The translations under genes were made by a program, and so were the position numbers. 40,429 nt of DNA, from positions 1-40,429 of the forward strand of contig CANARN010000015.1 in assembly GCA_947364045.1 (NCBI GenBank), given 5' to 3'. Positions 24,133 to 33,217 of the stretch are shown piece by piece (the stretch's first letter is position 1; each line of letters starts with the position of its first letter). The stretch is from an uncultured Clostridia bacterium. GTDB taxonomy: Bacteria > Bacillota > Clostridia > Oscillospirales > Acutalibacteraceae. The notes below the pieces were generated by a model. That model was given only the letters and a program-made list of their open reading frames with translations, was not told the DNA's origin and searched no databases.

Positions 24133-25332
24133 TCACATTTTCGCAAGCTCAATCAAAACTTCGGTCATTTTTACCATTGAGTCAACCGACACAAATTCGT
24201 GTACGCTGTGGAAATTTGCTCCGCCTGTTGAAAGGTTAGGACACGGAAGCCCCTCATAGGAGAGCCTTGCGCCGTCTGTTCCGCCTCTTATCGGAACAAT
24301 TTTCGGCGTAACTCCCACATTTTGCATTGCTTTTTCAGCGTTCTTAATAAGCTCCATATGCGGTAAAATCTTCGGCTTCATATTGTAATAGCTGTCTTTT
24401 ATCTCAACCGAAACCGTGTTCCCGCCGTAAACTGAATTTATAAAACCGACTGCATTTTCGGCAAAATTCTTCCGCTTTTCAAACTGCTCCATATCATGGT
24501 CACGGATTATCATACTCACCTTTGTTTCAGATTCATCACCCGAAATACTGCAAACGTGATAAAAGCCCTCATACTTTTCAGTGTGAGCAGGAATTTCGGC
24601 TTTCGGGAAAAGATTCATAAGCTCTAAAGCTATCAAAACAGAGTTTTTCATTTTGTTTTTTGCGTCGCCGGGATGAATATTTATTCCGTGAACGGTAAAA
24701 TTTGCAGAAGCTGCATTAAAATTCTCATATTCAATTTCACCCAACAGTCCGCCGTCAACGGTATATGCGAAACGGGCAGGAAATCTTTCCAAATCAAAGA
24801 AATCCGCCCCTCTGCCGATTTCTTCGTCAGGCGTTATGCAAACAGCTATGCCCCTATGTTTTATTTCAGGGTGATTTATTAAATATTCGCACGCAGTGAC
24901 TATCTCGGCAATTCCTGCTTTATCGTCAGCGCCGAGAAGCGTCGTTCCGTCAGTCACAATAAGCTCCTGACCGACAAAATCCTGTAAGAACGGATAAGCC
25001 GAAACGCTTATTTCACCGCATTTTTTAAGCTTAATGTCACCGCCCGTGTAAACAATGCTTTCAGGTGAAATATTTTTACCCGAAACCGACGGAGAAGTGT
25101 CCATATGAGAAATTAAACCGATTGAATTGTCCGTGCCGTCATTTGATGGCAAGAACGCATATACATAGCCGTTTTTGTCTAACCCGACATTTTCAAGTCC
25201 AATGCTTTCAAACTCATTTTTAAGGTACTCGGCAAACACCTTTTGATTTTGTGTTGACGGAACGGTTTTGCTCTCTTCACAGGAAGCCGTTTCAAATGAA
25301 ACATATTTTAAAAATCGGTCTTTAATATTCAT
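24133..25332 (-). CDS. pepT: Peptidase T (aminotripeptidase)
   Basis: A 399-aa M20B zinc peptidase cleaving the N-terminal residue of tripeptides in the cytoplasm. Dizinc ligands are visible in SHMDTSPSVSG, LLGADDKAGIAEIV, CITPDEEIGRGADFF and YTVDGG. The C-terminal block RGGTDGARLSYEGLPCPN and the final FHSVHEFV complete the site. It follows pepD with a 4-base gap and is the last gene of the dockerin protein-pepD-pepT transcript. Confidence 0.95.
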   Translation of the reverse strand: MNIKDRFLKYVSFETASCEESKTVPSTQNQKVFAEYLKNEFESIGLENVGLDKNGYVYAFLPSNDGTDNSIGLISHMDTSPSVSGKNISPESIVYTGGDIKLKKCGEISVSAYPFLQDFVGQELIVTDGTTLLGADDKAGIAEIVTACEYLINHPEIKHRGIAVCITPDEEIGRGADFFDLERFPARFAYTVDGGLLGEIEYENFNAASANFTVHGINIHPGDAKNKMKNSVLIALELMNLFPKAEIPAHTEKYEGFYHVCSISGDESETKVSMIIRDHDMEQFEKRKNFAENAVGFINSVYGGNTVSVEIKDSYYNMKPKILPHMELIKNAEKAMQNVGVTPKIVPIRGGTDGARLSYEGLPCPNLSTGGANFHSVHEFVSVDSMVKMTEVLIELAKM

Positions 25333-25336
25333 TCTT

Positions 25337-26746
25337 TTACCTCAGATTTTTCAGAATTTCGCAAAGATATTTATAGGTTCTCTGCACGGAAGAAACAGAA
25401 AGCCGTTCATTCACCGTGTGAATGTCGAATAAATCAGGTCCGAATGAAACTGCGTCAAGCCCGTCGATTTTATCGCAGAAAAGACCGCATTCAAGCCCTG
25501 CGTGAATAACATCCACCGTGGGCTTTCTGCCGTAAAGCTCTTCAAAGGTTTTAACCATTACGTCACGCAAATGCGAATTTTCTCTGTACTCCCACGCAGG
25601 ATAGTGACCGTGGTCGCTGAATTGCGCGCCAAAGCCGTCTGCAATATTTTGAAGCTGATTTAAAAGCTCATATTTTTCGCTATTTACCGAACTTCTCACC
25701 GAATATGTGCAAACAAGGCAATCCTTTTCAATTTTCAAAACTCCAAGATTTAACGAGGTCTGAACCAATCCTTCAATCTGCCCGCTCATTTTCTGCACAC
25801 CGTTAGGAAGCGTACAGATTAAATCAATAATTTTTCTTGACTCTTCTTCGCTTATAACGGGAAGAATGTCACCGTCGGTCACGGTTATTTGCAAATTCGG
25901 GTCAGCAGAATTATATTTATCTTTTATAAAAGCATCTATGATTTCCGTTAAATCGCAGTCAGTACATACAGAACATTCACACCTGTTAGGGATAACATTG
26001 TCCTTTGCTCCGCCTGAAATATCTGCCAATTTCACATTCGGTACACACCTTAAAAGCTCAAGCATAAGCTTATTTGCATTATGTCTGTTTTTGTCAATCT
26101 CTACGCCTGAATGACCGCCCTCAAGACCTGATATAACAATCTTTTTCGTTTTCTCCGATTTTTCAAATGTCAAAGCTTTTTTTATTTCGGCTCTCGCTCC
26201 GCCTGCGCACCCCGCGGTTAAAATACCTTCGTCCTCAGAGTCGATATTTAAAAGAAGCTTACCCTTTAAAAGCGAAGCGTCAAGCCCGTCGGCTCCGTAC
26301 ATTCCCGTTTCCTCGTCAGTTGTTAAAAGCACCTCAAGAGGCGGGTGAGAAAGCGTTTCATCATCAAGCACGCTGAGCGCCATAGCAACGGCAATACCGT
26401 CGTCACCGCCCAGGGTTGTGCCGCTTGCCGACACAAAATCGCCGTCTAAGCGAAGTGACAGTCCGTCCTTTAAGAAATCTATCTCAGATGAGCTGTCTTT
26501 TTCGCAGACCATATCAAGATGGCCCTGCAAAATAACGGTCGGGCTGTTTTCATAGCCCACACTTGCATTTTTTCTGATAATTACGTTATTTAAGCTGTCC
26601 TGCGTAAACATAAAACTGTGTTTCCTTGCAAAATCCACACAGTAATCGCTTATCTGTTTTGTATTACCCGAACCGTGAGGAATACAGCACAAATCCTCAA
26701 AATATTCAAATACTTTTTTGGGTTCTAAATTTTCAAGAGCTCTCAT
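25337..26746 (-). CDS. pepD: Aminoacyl-histidine dipeptidase (Xaa-His, M20C)
   Basis: A 469-aa cytosolic dipeptidase of the PepD/carnosinase type. Visible motifs are IPHGSGNTKQISDY, LQGHLDMVCEKD (zinc His/Asp), LGGDDGIAVAM (bridging Asp), TTDEETGMYGADGLD (general base and zinc Glu), IDSEDEG and the C-terminal HAGLECGLF with the last His in FDIHTVNERL. The ATG begins on the base directly after the stop codon of the dockerin gene and has only a weak ribosome site, so translational coupling is likely. Confidence 0.94.
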   Translation of the reverse strand: MRALENLEPKKVFEYFEDLCCIPHGSGNTKQISDYCVDFARKHSFMFTQDSLNNVIIRKNASVGYENSPTVILQGHLDMVCEKDSSSEIDFLKDGLSLRLDGDFVSASGTTLGGDDGIAVAMALSVLDDETLSHPPLEVLLTTDEETGMYGADGLDASLLKGKLLLNIDSEDEGILTAGCAGGARAEIKKALTFEKSEKTKKIVISGLEGGHSGVEIDKNRHNANKLMLELLRCVPNVKLADISGGAKDNVIPNRCECSVCTDCDLTEIIDAFIKDKYNSADPNLQITVTDGDILPVISEEESRKIIDLICTLPNGVQKMSGQIEGLVQTSLNLGVLKIEKDCLVCTYSVRSSVNSEKYELLNQLQNIADGFGAQFSDHGHYPAWEYRENSHLRDVMVKTFEELYGRKPTVDVIHAGLECGLFCDKIDGLDAVSFGPDLFDIHTVNERLSVSSVQRTYKYLCEILKNLR

Positions 26747-28138
26747 TTATTTCAAATCTGCCTTTCCGTGAAGATATACGTTAAGATAAATAACATCGAA
26801 AGCGTCAACTGCTCCGTCACCGTTCAAATCGGAACGGCGCAGAAAATTTTCTCCGACTCCCCTACAGTCACATTTTACTACATTTAATAAATAGATATAA
26901 TCCTCTTCGGTTATTTTTCCGTCGCCGTTAACGTCACCGTTTACGGTCGCGGTCTTATCATTTATTAAAACCTGCAAATAAATTATATCAAAGGCATCGG
27001 TTGCACCGTCCAAATTCAAATCCGCAGCCAATTCTTCATATTTCGTCATTTTTCGGGAACAGGTAACCGAAGCGCGATAAATTGCATAATCATTAGGCGT
27101 TAAAGAGCCGTCAAAATCCATATCGCCGAGCATAATATCATCTAAATCGACAAATACAAAACCGTTTTCATTCGCAAAGTTTTCGGCAAAAGAGCCGCCG
27201 AAGCCGTAAATCACCGAGCTTTTTCCGCTGAATGCGTCAATGTCAATTCTTGTAACCGACCGCGGAATATAAACATTTTTCGTTCCGATTGCGCCGCTTG
27301 AAATGAAGGTTATACCGTCACATACAATAAGCTCAGCACAATTATTTTTTGAAGCCACCGCGCGCGTGCCGATTGTCAGAAAATCGCCTTTCCAATTCTC
27401 ACGATTATTATAAATTCCCGAATTTAAAAATGCATCCCTGCAAATTCTACAGTTATCGTTAATGCTGATTTTTGTAAGTGATGCGCAATCCTTAAATGCT
27501 TCGGCGCCTACCGTAACGGTTTTTGAGGACAGTGTACATTCCTTCAGCTTATCCTGTCCGCTGAAAGCTCCGTCTGCAATGACCGTTGTACTGCTTCTTA
27601 CTGCATATGTCCCCTCAACAATACACCTGACAAGCACTGTGCCGAGGTAAAGATATTCAAGACGGGTTGCTTTAATAAATTCCCACGGGATTGTGTCCTG
27701 CCCTCCGCCTATTGTTATGCCGCCTGAACCGCCTAAATTTGCAGGTCTTATTGTCCAGTTTGATTTATTGTTGTAATAAGATGTTCCGAAAACAGCATTT
27801 TCACCGAAGTGCGTTAAAGACTCAGGCAAGCTTATTTCCGCCAAATTACTGCACGAATTAAACGCGTTATCCCTGATTTCACAAATTCCGTCTGCGACAG
27901 TTACTGAGGTAAGATATTCATTTCCGCTGAATGCTCCCTCACCTATTGCAAAAACAGGATAACCGCCCAGCGTATTCGGAACGGAAAGAGATGCCGTTTT
28001 ACCGGAATAGCCGGTTATTACAGCTTTCCCGTTCTCAATAATATATGTGTAGCTTCCGCCGGCAAAAGAAAAAGCAGGGCAAGAGCAAATGTATATAACT
28101 GCAATTACAGACAAAAATACAGAAAGTATTTTTTTCAC
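26747..28138 (-). CDS. Secreted leucine-rich-repeat protein with two tandem dockerins
   Basis: A 463-aa protein starting with GTG after AGGGGAGATAA. Residues 1-26 are a Sec signal peptide (basic start, hydrophobic core, AFSFA end). Residues about 30-315 are BspA-type leucine-rich repeats (IGEGAFSGNEYLTSVTVADG, AFNSCSNLAEISLPESL, GAEAFKDCASLTKI). The C-terminus has two type I dockerin modules, each with two calcium-loop F-hands: residues about 338-393 (GDMDFDGSLT, ADLNLDGATD) and 401-456 (GDVNGDGKIT, SDLNGDGAVD). Dockerins bind cohesins, so the protein may dock onto a cellulosome-like scaffold or surface. No cohesin gene is in the window. It directly precedes pepD. Confidence 0.9.
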   Translation of the reverse strand: MKKILSVFLSVIAVIYICSCPAFSFAGGSYTYIIENGKAVITGYSGKTASLSVPNTLGGYPVFAIGEGAFSGNEYLTSVTVADGICEIRDNAFNSCSNLAEISLPESLTHFGENAVFGTSYYNNKSNWTIRPANLGGSGGITIGGGQDTIPWEFIKATRLEYLYLGTVLVRCIVEGTYAVRSSTTVIADGAFSGQDKLKECTLSSKTVTVGAEAFKDCASLTKISINDNCRICRDAFLNSGIYNNRENWKGDFLTIGTRAVASKNNCAELIVCDGITFISSGAIGTKNVYIPRSVTRIDIDAFSGKSSVIYGFGGSFAENFANENGFVFVDLDDIMLGDMDFDGSLTPNDYAIYRASVTCSRKMTKYEELAADLNLDGATDAFDIIYLQVLINDKTATVNGDVNGDGKITEEDYIYLLNVVKCDCRGVGENFLRRSDLNGDGAVDAFDVIYLNVYLHGKADLK

Positions 28139-28182
28139 TTATCTCCCCTGCCTTTCTGAAAAAATTATGATATAAATATGAG

Positions 28183-28218
28183 AATAGAGTTATCCGCTTT
28201 TAAGATAACTCTATTTTT
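28183..28218. terminator. Terminator between kdgA and the dockerin gene
   Basis: A perfect 12-bp stem AATAGAGTTATC/GATAACTCTATT with a 9-base loop. The T tract is better on the plus strand, but the position after the kdgA stop on the minus strand suits ending the uxu/kdg transcript. Confidence 0.65.
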
Positions 28219-28238
28219 CGTATTACGCAAATTGCGGA

Positions 28239-28895
28239 TTATTTCCCTGCCATTTCGGCGCGGGCAAGCTTAATATTTTCAATAAAGCGCTTGCCTGTCT
28301 CAGTGATTTTTTTGTAATCGCCTGTCTTAGCGCCTGCCGTAAGAGATGAGCCTGCGCCGACAGCAACTGCGCCTGCTTTAATCCATTCGCCTACATTGTC
28401 GGCGTCAACGCCGCCCGTGGGCATAATTTTTGCATAAGGAATAGGTCCTCTTATATCCTTAATGATTTTCGGTCCGAAAAGGTCTGCGGGGAAAACCTTA
28501 AGTATATCCGCACCGTTTTCCATAGCGGTAAGCCCCTCGGTTACGGTCATAATACCGGGCATCATAGGCACTCTGTAACGGTTGCAAAGGTGAAGCGTGT
28601 CAAGGTCAAGCGCAGGACTTACAATGTACTCCGCGCCCGAAAGCATTGCAATTCTTGCAGTGGGAGCGTCAAGAACAGTACCGGCTCCAAGGATAATCTG
28701 CTCAGGAGTATAGCGCTTTGCAAGCTCCTCAATAACCTTGTCTGCGTGTGGTACGGTAAATGTAAGCTCAATAGCTGCAACTCCGCCCTCAATACAAGCG
28801 TCTGTAATACGTACAGCCTTGTCAACCGACTCGGCGCGTACAACAGCAACAATTCCGCAGTCCTGAATTCTGGTAATTATTTTTTCTTTATCCAT
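28239..28895 (-). CDS. kdgA: 2-keto-3-deoxy-6-phosphogluconate/KHG aldolase
   Basis: A 218-aa class I (Schiff-base) aldolase. The catalytic glutamate is E43 (AIELTF) and the Schiff-base lysine is K133 (ILKVFPAD). GAGTVLD, SPALD, MPGIMT and MPTGGVD line the barrel. It splits KDPG to pyruvate and glyceraldehyde-3-phosphate. It is the last gene of the minus-strand uxu/kdg operon, downstream of kdgK, with repeat copy B in the 130-base gap between them. Confidence 0.94.
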   Translation of the reverse strand: MDKEKIITRIQDCGIVAVVRAESVDKAVRITDACIEGGVAAIELTFTVPHADKVIEELAKRYTPEQIILGAGTVLDAPTARIAMLSGAEYIVSPALDLDTLHLCNRYRVPMMPGIMTVTEGLTAMENGADILKVFPADLFGPKIIKDIRGPIPYAKIMPTGGVDADNVGEWIKAGAVAVGAGSSLTAGAKTGDYKKITETGKRFIENIKLARAEMAGK

Positions 28896-28947
28896 TATTA
28901 AAACTCCTTATATTTGTTAGGTGAAAAAACCAAACTATATTATTTTT

Positions 28948-29020
28948 ATATTAGGCAAGGCGTGGAGGCGACGCTGTATAATGATACTTCGAGCCGAACA
29001 CAACGAAATATTTGGGAAAA
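28948..29020. repeat. Structured repeat family, copy B
   Basis: T-rich left arm (near 28940-28954) and A-rich right arm (29005-29022) flank a core GGCGACGCTGTATAATGA with TACTTCGAG after it (28967-28993), which aligns with the core of copy A at 10657-10682. It lies in the kdgK-kdgA gap on the operon transcript. Confidence 0.55.
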
Positions 29021-29025
29021 ATAAA

Positions 29026-30123
29026 CTATCTGTCAACTCTTGCGCCCGCGCCTGAAACTATCTTTTCAACTTCCTTTAAAGATGCCATTGAGGTGTCGCC
29101 GGGGGTTGTCATAGCAAGAGCGCCGTGGGCAACACCGTAATTTACTGCCTTTTGCGGATCAAGCGTCGTCATAAGACCGTAAATAAGACCTGATGCAAAC
29201 GAGTCGCCGCCGCCTACTCTGTCATAAATTTCAAGAGCGGGGAAAGAAAGTCCGTTATAAACAACTCCGTCCGCATAGCAAATTGCCGACCAATCGTTTA
29301 CAGTGGCAGTTTTAACAGTGCGAAGAGTGGTTGCAATAACCTTGAAATTGGGATACGCTTTACAAACTTCTTCAAGCATTTTGTAATAACCGTCAATATT
29401 AAGCTCTTTAAGATTTTCGTCGTTGCCTTCTATCTCAAAACCAAGACAAGCCGTAAAGTCCTCCTCGTTACCAATCATAACGTCAATATATTTTGCGATT
29501 TCCTTGTTAACCTCCTGAGCCTTTGCCTTTCCGCCTATGTCATTCCAAAGAGACGGACGGTAGTTAAGGTCATAGGAAACAATTGTACCGTATTTTTTAG
29601 CCGCTTTAACAGCTTCAATAACAACTTCTGCTGTGGTTTCGGAAAGCGCGGCAAAAATTCCGCCCGTGTGAAGCCAACGAACGCCGAGAGTACCGAAAAT
29701 GTAATCCCAGTCAATATCACCCGCTTTAAGCTGAGAAACAGCGGTATTTCCTCTGTCGGAAACGCCGACTGCCCCCCTTATTCCGTAGCCTCTTTCGGTA
29801 AAGTTAAGACCGTTTCGAACATTTCTTCCTATACCGTCATATTTTACCCATTTAATAAGAGAGGTGTCAACACCGCCCTGAAGCATAAAGTCCTCAACAA
29901 GTCTGCCGACCTCATTGTCTGCGAGAGCGGTAACTGCCGCAGTTTTAAGCCCGAAGCATCTGCGAAGTCCCCTCGCGACATTGTATTCTCCTCCGCCTTC
30001 CCAAGCCTTAAATGAGCGCGCAGTTTTAATTCTGCTGTCACCGGGGTCTAAACGGAGCATTATTTCACCAAGTGAAATCATATCAAACATACATTCTTTT
30101 TTATCTCTTAATTTCAAATCCAT
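29026..30123 (-). CDS. kdgK: 2-dehydro-3-deoxygluconokinase
   Basis: A 365-aa PfkB-family kinase phosphorylating KDG to KDPG. The N-terminus has ISLGEIMLRLDPGD and EGGGEYNVARGLRRCFGLKT, and the catalytic aspartate is in GGGDSFASGLIYGLM near residue 320. I kept the ATG at 30123 because clostridial relatives share the MDLKxRxKxE opening. However, the best ribosome site (AGGAGAGG near 30170-30177) is about 48 bases upstream, so initiation is unusual or starts at M12. It lies between the 2-TM protein and kdgA. Confidence 0.9.
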   Translation of the reverse strand: MDLKLRDKKECMFDMISLGEIMLRLDPGDSRIKTARSFKAWEGGGEYNVARGLRRCFGLKTAAVTALADNEVGRLVEDFMLQGGVDTSLIKWVKYDGIGRNVRNGLNFTERGYGIRGAVGVSDRGNTAVSQLKAGDIDWDYIFGTLGVRWLHTGGIFAALSETTAEVVIEAVKAAKKYGTIVSYDLNYRPSLWNDIGGKAKAQEVNKEIAKYIDVMIGNEEDFTACLGFEIEGNDENLKELNIDGYYKMLEEVCKAYPNFKVIATTLRTVKTATVNDWSAICYADGVVYNGLSFPALEIYDRVGGGDSFASGLIYGLMTTLDPQKAVNYGVAHGALAMTTPGDTSMASLKEVEKIVSGAGARVDR

Positions 30124-30204
30124 TGTATTTATTGCGATACACCGTACAATTTGTTTTGCGCGGACGTACCTCTCCTTTCTTTATATTTTAAACGGTATAT
30201 AATT

Positions 30205-30399
30205 TTAATGTCTGTATATAATCAAAAGAATTTGCGCTGTTATAAAAAGTAAAAATACTATTCCGAATCTGATTGCATGGGGTTTAATCGGAGGCTCGCC
30301 GTCTGACGCTTTTTTTGCCTTAATATATTTGACTGTAGAAATGATTGCAAGCACTAAACCCACAGTGTAAAATACAAGAGCCGATATTAAATATTTCAT
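30205..30399 (-). CDS. Small two-helix membrane protein in the uxu operon
   Basis: A 64-aa protein with TM helices at about residues 5-25 and 43-61, separated by a charged loop KYIKAKKASDGEPPIKP. AGGGAG precedes the ATG, and the gene sits 18 bases after uxuB, so it is probably real. No family recognised; it might assist a transporter encoded elsewhere, but nothing shows this. Confidence 0.6.
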   Translation of the reverse strand: MKYLISALVFYTVGLVLAIISTVKYIKAKKASDGEPPIKPHAIRFGIVFLLFITAQILLIIYRH

Positions 30400-30417
30400 T
30401 TATATCACAACTCCCTT

Positions 30418-31278
30418 TTACACTCCCGAATACGCCGAAAATCCGCCGTCAACGCAAATACTCGTGCCTGTAATAAAGCCCGAATATCTCTCGTCGCACA
30501 GGAAAAGAAGCGCACCTGAAAGCTCTTCTGCCTCTCCGAAACGCTTCATAGGTGTTGCAGCAAGAATTTTTCCCGTTCTGAGTGTGGGCGTTCCGTCCTC
30601 ATTCCAAAGAAGCGCTTTATTCTGATTGGTCGAGAAAAATCCCGGCGCTATTGCATTAACACGGATTCCCACCTCGGCAAAATGCACAGCCATAAACTCC
30701 GTAAAGTTTTTAACTGCCGCCTTAGCCGCTGAATACGCCGGAATTTTTGTGAGCGGGCGATACGCATTCATCGAAGTAATCATTACTATGCAAGCATTTT
30801 CCTTATTCGCCATATCCGCCGCAAAAACCTGCGTAGGAATAAGCGTGCCGAGGAAATTGAGGTTAAATACAAATGAAATTCCCTGCGGGTCAAGGTCAAA
30901 AAATGTTTTAATTCCCTCGTCCTTTTCTATAAGGTCAACTTTTTCAAGAGTTTCCTTAGTTGTTGTGCCTTTGGGATTGTTCCCACCCGCGCCGTTAAGA
31001 AGTATGTCGCAAGTGCCGAGAGCTTTGTTAACGGTTTCTCTTGCTTTTTGCATACTTTCTGTTTCAAGTACATTACAGCCGACAGCTATTGCTGTACCGC
31101 CGTCAGCGTTTATTTCATCCGCCACTTTTTTTGCCGCTTCTTCGTTTAAATCAAGGACAGCAACCTTAACTCCCTGCTTTGCAAGAGTTTTTGCAAAGCC
31201 TGCGCAAAGCACTCCGCCGCCGCCTGTTACAACAGCAACTCTGCCTTTAAGATTTTCGTGTACCATATTGTATTCCAT
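30418..31278 (-). CDS. uxuB: SDR-type D-mannonate oxidoreductase (fructuronate reductase)
   Basis: A 286-aa short-chain dehydrogenase. The NAD(P) loop is VVTGGGGVLCAGFA, the NAG-type motif appears as NGAGGNN, and the catalytic triad is S (ITSMNAY) with YSAAK. SDR proteins of this length next to uxuA are the Bacillus YjmF-type mannonate oxidoreductases, which reduce fructuronate to mannonate and are unrelated to the E. coli UxuB fold. It starts one base after the uxuA stop. Gluconate 5-dehydrogenase activity is the main alternative. Confidence 0.82.
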   Translation of the reverse strand: MEYNMVHENLKGRVAVVTGGGGVLCAGFAKTLAKQGVKVAVLDLNEEAAKKVADEINADGGTAIAVGCNVLETESMQKARETVNKALGTCDILLNGAGGNNPKGTTTKETLEKVDLIEKDEGIKTFFDLDPQGISFVFNLNFLGTLIPTQVFAADMANKENACIVMITSMNAYRPLTKIPAYSAAKAAVKNFTEFMAVHFAEVGIRVNAIAPGFFSTNQNKALLWNEDGTPTLRTGKILAATPMKRFGEAEELSGALLFLCDERYSGFITGTSICVDGGFSAYSGV

Positions 31279-31279
31279 A

Positions 31280-32350
31280 TTATTCTCTCTCTCCGTTCTT
31301 TTTTACAGCTTCCCAAAGTCCGTTAATGTAAGCTACGCCGAGCGCTCTGTCGAAAAGTCCGTAGCCGGGTCTGGCAACCTCGCCCCAAATCATTCTTCCG
31401 TGATCGGGTCTAATGTATCCGTCAAAGCCTACATCCTGAAGAGCCTTTACTATTTCATACATATCAAGAGAACCTGTGCCGCTTTCGTGCGCAGTTTCAT
31501 TGAAACGGTTGTCCACAACCTTTACATTTCTGAGATGCGCAAAGTAAATTCTGTCACCGAATTCCCTTATCATTGCGGGCAAATCGTTTTTACTGCTCGC
31601 ACCCAGTGAACCTGTGCAGAATGTAAGCCCGTTATATTTAGAGGGAACCGTTTCAAGAAGTCTTTTAAGGCTGTCCCTGTCCTTAATAATTCTCGGCAGT
31701 CCGAAAATATCCCATGGCGGATCGTCAGGGTGTATAGCCATTTTAACATCACATTCCTCGCAGACGGGCATTATGCTTTCAAGAAAATATTTAAGGTTGC
31801 TCCAAAGGTCTTCAGCCGTTACATTTTTATATTTTTCAAAAAGCTCCTTAATTTCAGGCATTCTTTCCGTTTCCCAGCCCGGCATTGCATAGCCGTTGGA
31901 ATTGTCGTCAATCTCCTTGAACATATCCTCAGGGCTTTTACCCTCAATCTGCGCGCCGTCATAGGAAAGGCAGGTAGCGCCGTCACTCATATTCATCGCA
32001 AGGTCGGTTCTTGTCCAGTCGAAAACGGGCATAAAGTTGTAGCATATTACCTTAACACCCGCTTTTGCAAGATTGCGTATGCTTGTTTTATAATTTTCAA
32101 TGTATTTTTCCCTTGTCGGCAAGCCGATTTTAATATCCTCATGGACATTGACGCTCTCAATACATTCCATTGTAAGACCTGCGTCCTCAATTTCCTTTTT
32201 CATTTTGAAAACGTCTTCCTCGCTCCAGCTCTCTCCTGCCGGAAGGTAATGCAAGGCAGGAACAACGCCCACAACATTCGGGATTTGTTTGATTTGCTCT
32301 AAGGTTACGGTATCCTTTTCAGAACCGAACCATCGAAAAGTCATTTGCAT
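31280..32350 (-). CDS. uxuA: Mannonate dehydratase
   Basis: A 356-aa metal-dependent TIM-barrel enzyme converting D-mannonate to 2-keto-3-deoxygluconate. Recognisable blocks are MTFRWFGSEKDTVTLEQIKQ, GVVPALHYLPAGE, YNFMPVFDWTRTDL, AIHPDDPPWDIFGLPRI, FCTGSLGA, IYFAHLRNVK and YIRPDHGRMIWGE. All match UxuA. It is followed at once by the SDR gene and preceded by the histidine phosphatase gene. Confidence 0.96.
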   Translation of the reverse strand: MQMTFRWFGSEKDTVTLEQIKQIPNVVGVVPALHYLPAGESWSEEDVFKMKKEIEDAGLTMECIESVNVHEDIKIGLPTREKYIENYKTSIRNLAKAGVKVICYNFMPVFDWTRTDLAMNMSDGATCLSYDGAQIEGKSPEDMFKEIDDNSNGYAMPGWETERMPEIKELFEKYKNVTAEDLWSNLKYFLESIMPVCEECDVKMAIHPDDPPWDIFGLPRIIKDRDSLKRLLETVPSKYNGLTFCTGSLGASSKNDLPAMIREFGDRIYFAHLRNVKVVDNRFNETAHESGTGSLDMYEIVKALQDVGFDGYIRPDHGRMIWGEVARPGYGLFDRALGVAYINGLWEAVKKNGERE

Positions 32351-32383
32351 TTATATTTCCTCCTTATGCTTGTTTATATTATT

Positions 32384-33109
32384 TTAATTTGCCTCATCGG
32401 GAAAATTTTCGTCATTCTCCCAATAAGCAACATCATATTCATCTTTTTCAGGGTCATAAACATCCCATAGCTCATGCTCAAATTGTTCAGGCGGAACGGG
32501 ACATTCGGAAATCGCCTCCACCTTCATACCTCTCATCCAGATTGACGGGTCAAGGCGTACCGTGTATCCGCAGCAGTTCGGAGTCATCCATTCGTGCATC
32601 GGCGCTTCGGGCAAAGCATAAGTCTGCATTATGGACATTATAACACCGCCGTGGGTAATAATTGCAACATTTTTGGCGCCCGACTGCAAAATTCCGTCAA
32701 CTATTTTTTCAAAGCAGCTGCAAACCCTGTAATTAAACCGCACCTGACTGTCACCGAAGGGAGCGGCTTTGTTAGGATTCGTGCCGGAGAGCCACTCGGC
32801 AAAGTCCTCATCCTTCTGAAGCTCTTCAGCAGTTTTATTTTCAAATTCGCCGAAATCGTATTCGGTTAAACCGTCCATTACAATCGGTTCTTTTTCGGGA
32901 TATATTTTCTTTGCCGTTTCCAAGCATCTTTTAAGAGGACTTGAAAAAACAGCGTCAACCTGCGGGTACGGTCCGAAATCATTTATAGTAGCCTCAAGCT
33001 GCTTCATTCCCTCTTCGCACACGCACTCGTCTGTATGTCCTATATATTTTCCCTCCAAATTACCTTTGGTAAAGGCATGTCTTATAAAATGTATTTGGTA
33101 TGTCTGCAT
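32384..33109 (-). CDS. Histidine phosphatase family protein
   Basis: A 241-aa phosphoglycerate-mutase-like phosphatase. The phospho-His motif reads RHAFTKGN (RHG variant RHA), with SSPLKRCLETA, EYDFGEFE and the second catalytic His in ITHGGVIM. The last 50 residues are acidic and Trp/Pro-rich (ELWDVYDPEKDEYDVAYW), outside the fold. It is the first gene of the uxu/kdg transcript, 33 bases before uxuA, so a sugar-phosphate substrate is possible, but the family also includes CobC-type enzymes. Confidence 0.85.
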   Translation of the reverse strand: MQTYQIHFIRHAFTKGNLEGKYIGHTDECVCEEGMKQLEATINDFGPYPQVDAVFSSPLKRCLETAKKIYPEKEPIVMDGLTEYDFGEFENKTAEELQKDEDFAEWLSGTNPNKAAPFGDSQVRFNYRVCSCFEKIVDGILQSGAKNVAIITHGGVIMSIMQTYALPEAPMHEWMTPNCCGYTVRLDPSIWMRGMKVEAISECPVPPEQFEHELWDVYDPEKDEYDVAYWENDENFPDEAN

Positions 33110-33217
33110 AAAAAAACTCCCGTTATTTTATTTATTAAGTCAATATACAATTTGTAGAATCGGTTTTATAATTTTATACGTTTTGTAAATTAAATTTAAT
33201 GAATTTCAGGTGGTAAA

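Noticed and set aside
23907-24152. 81-aa minus-strand ORF in the repeat island
   Set aside because: It is the translation of hairpin repeats, has no ribosome site and overlaps the end of pepT.
30626-31609. 327-aa plus-strand ORF opposite uxuB/uxuA
   Set aside because: Antisense shadow of two strong genes; low-complexity Ala/Ser/Val translation, no ribosome site.
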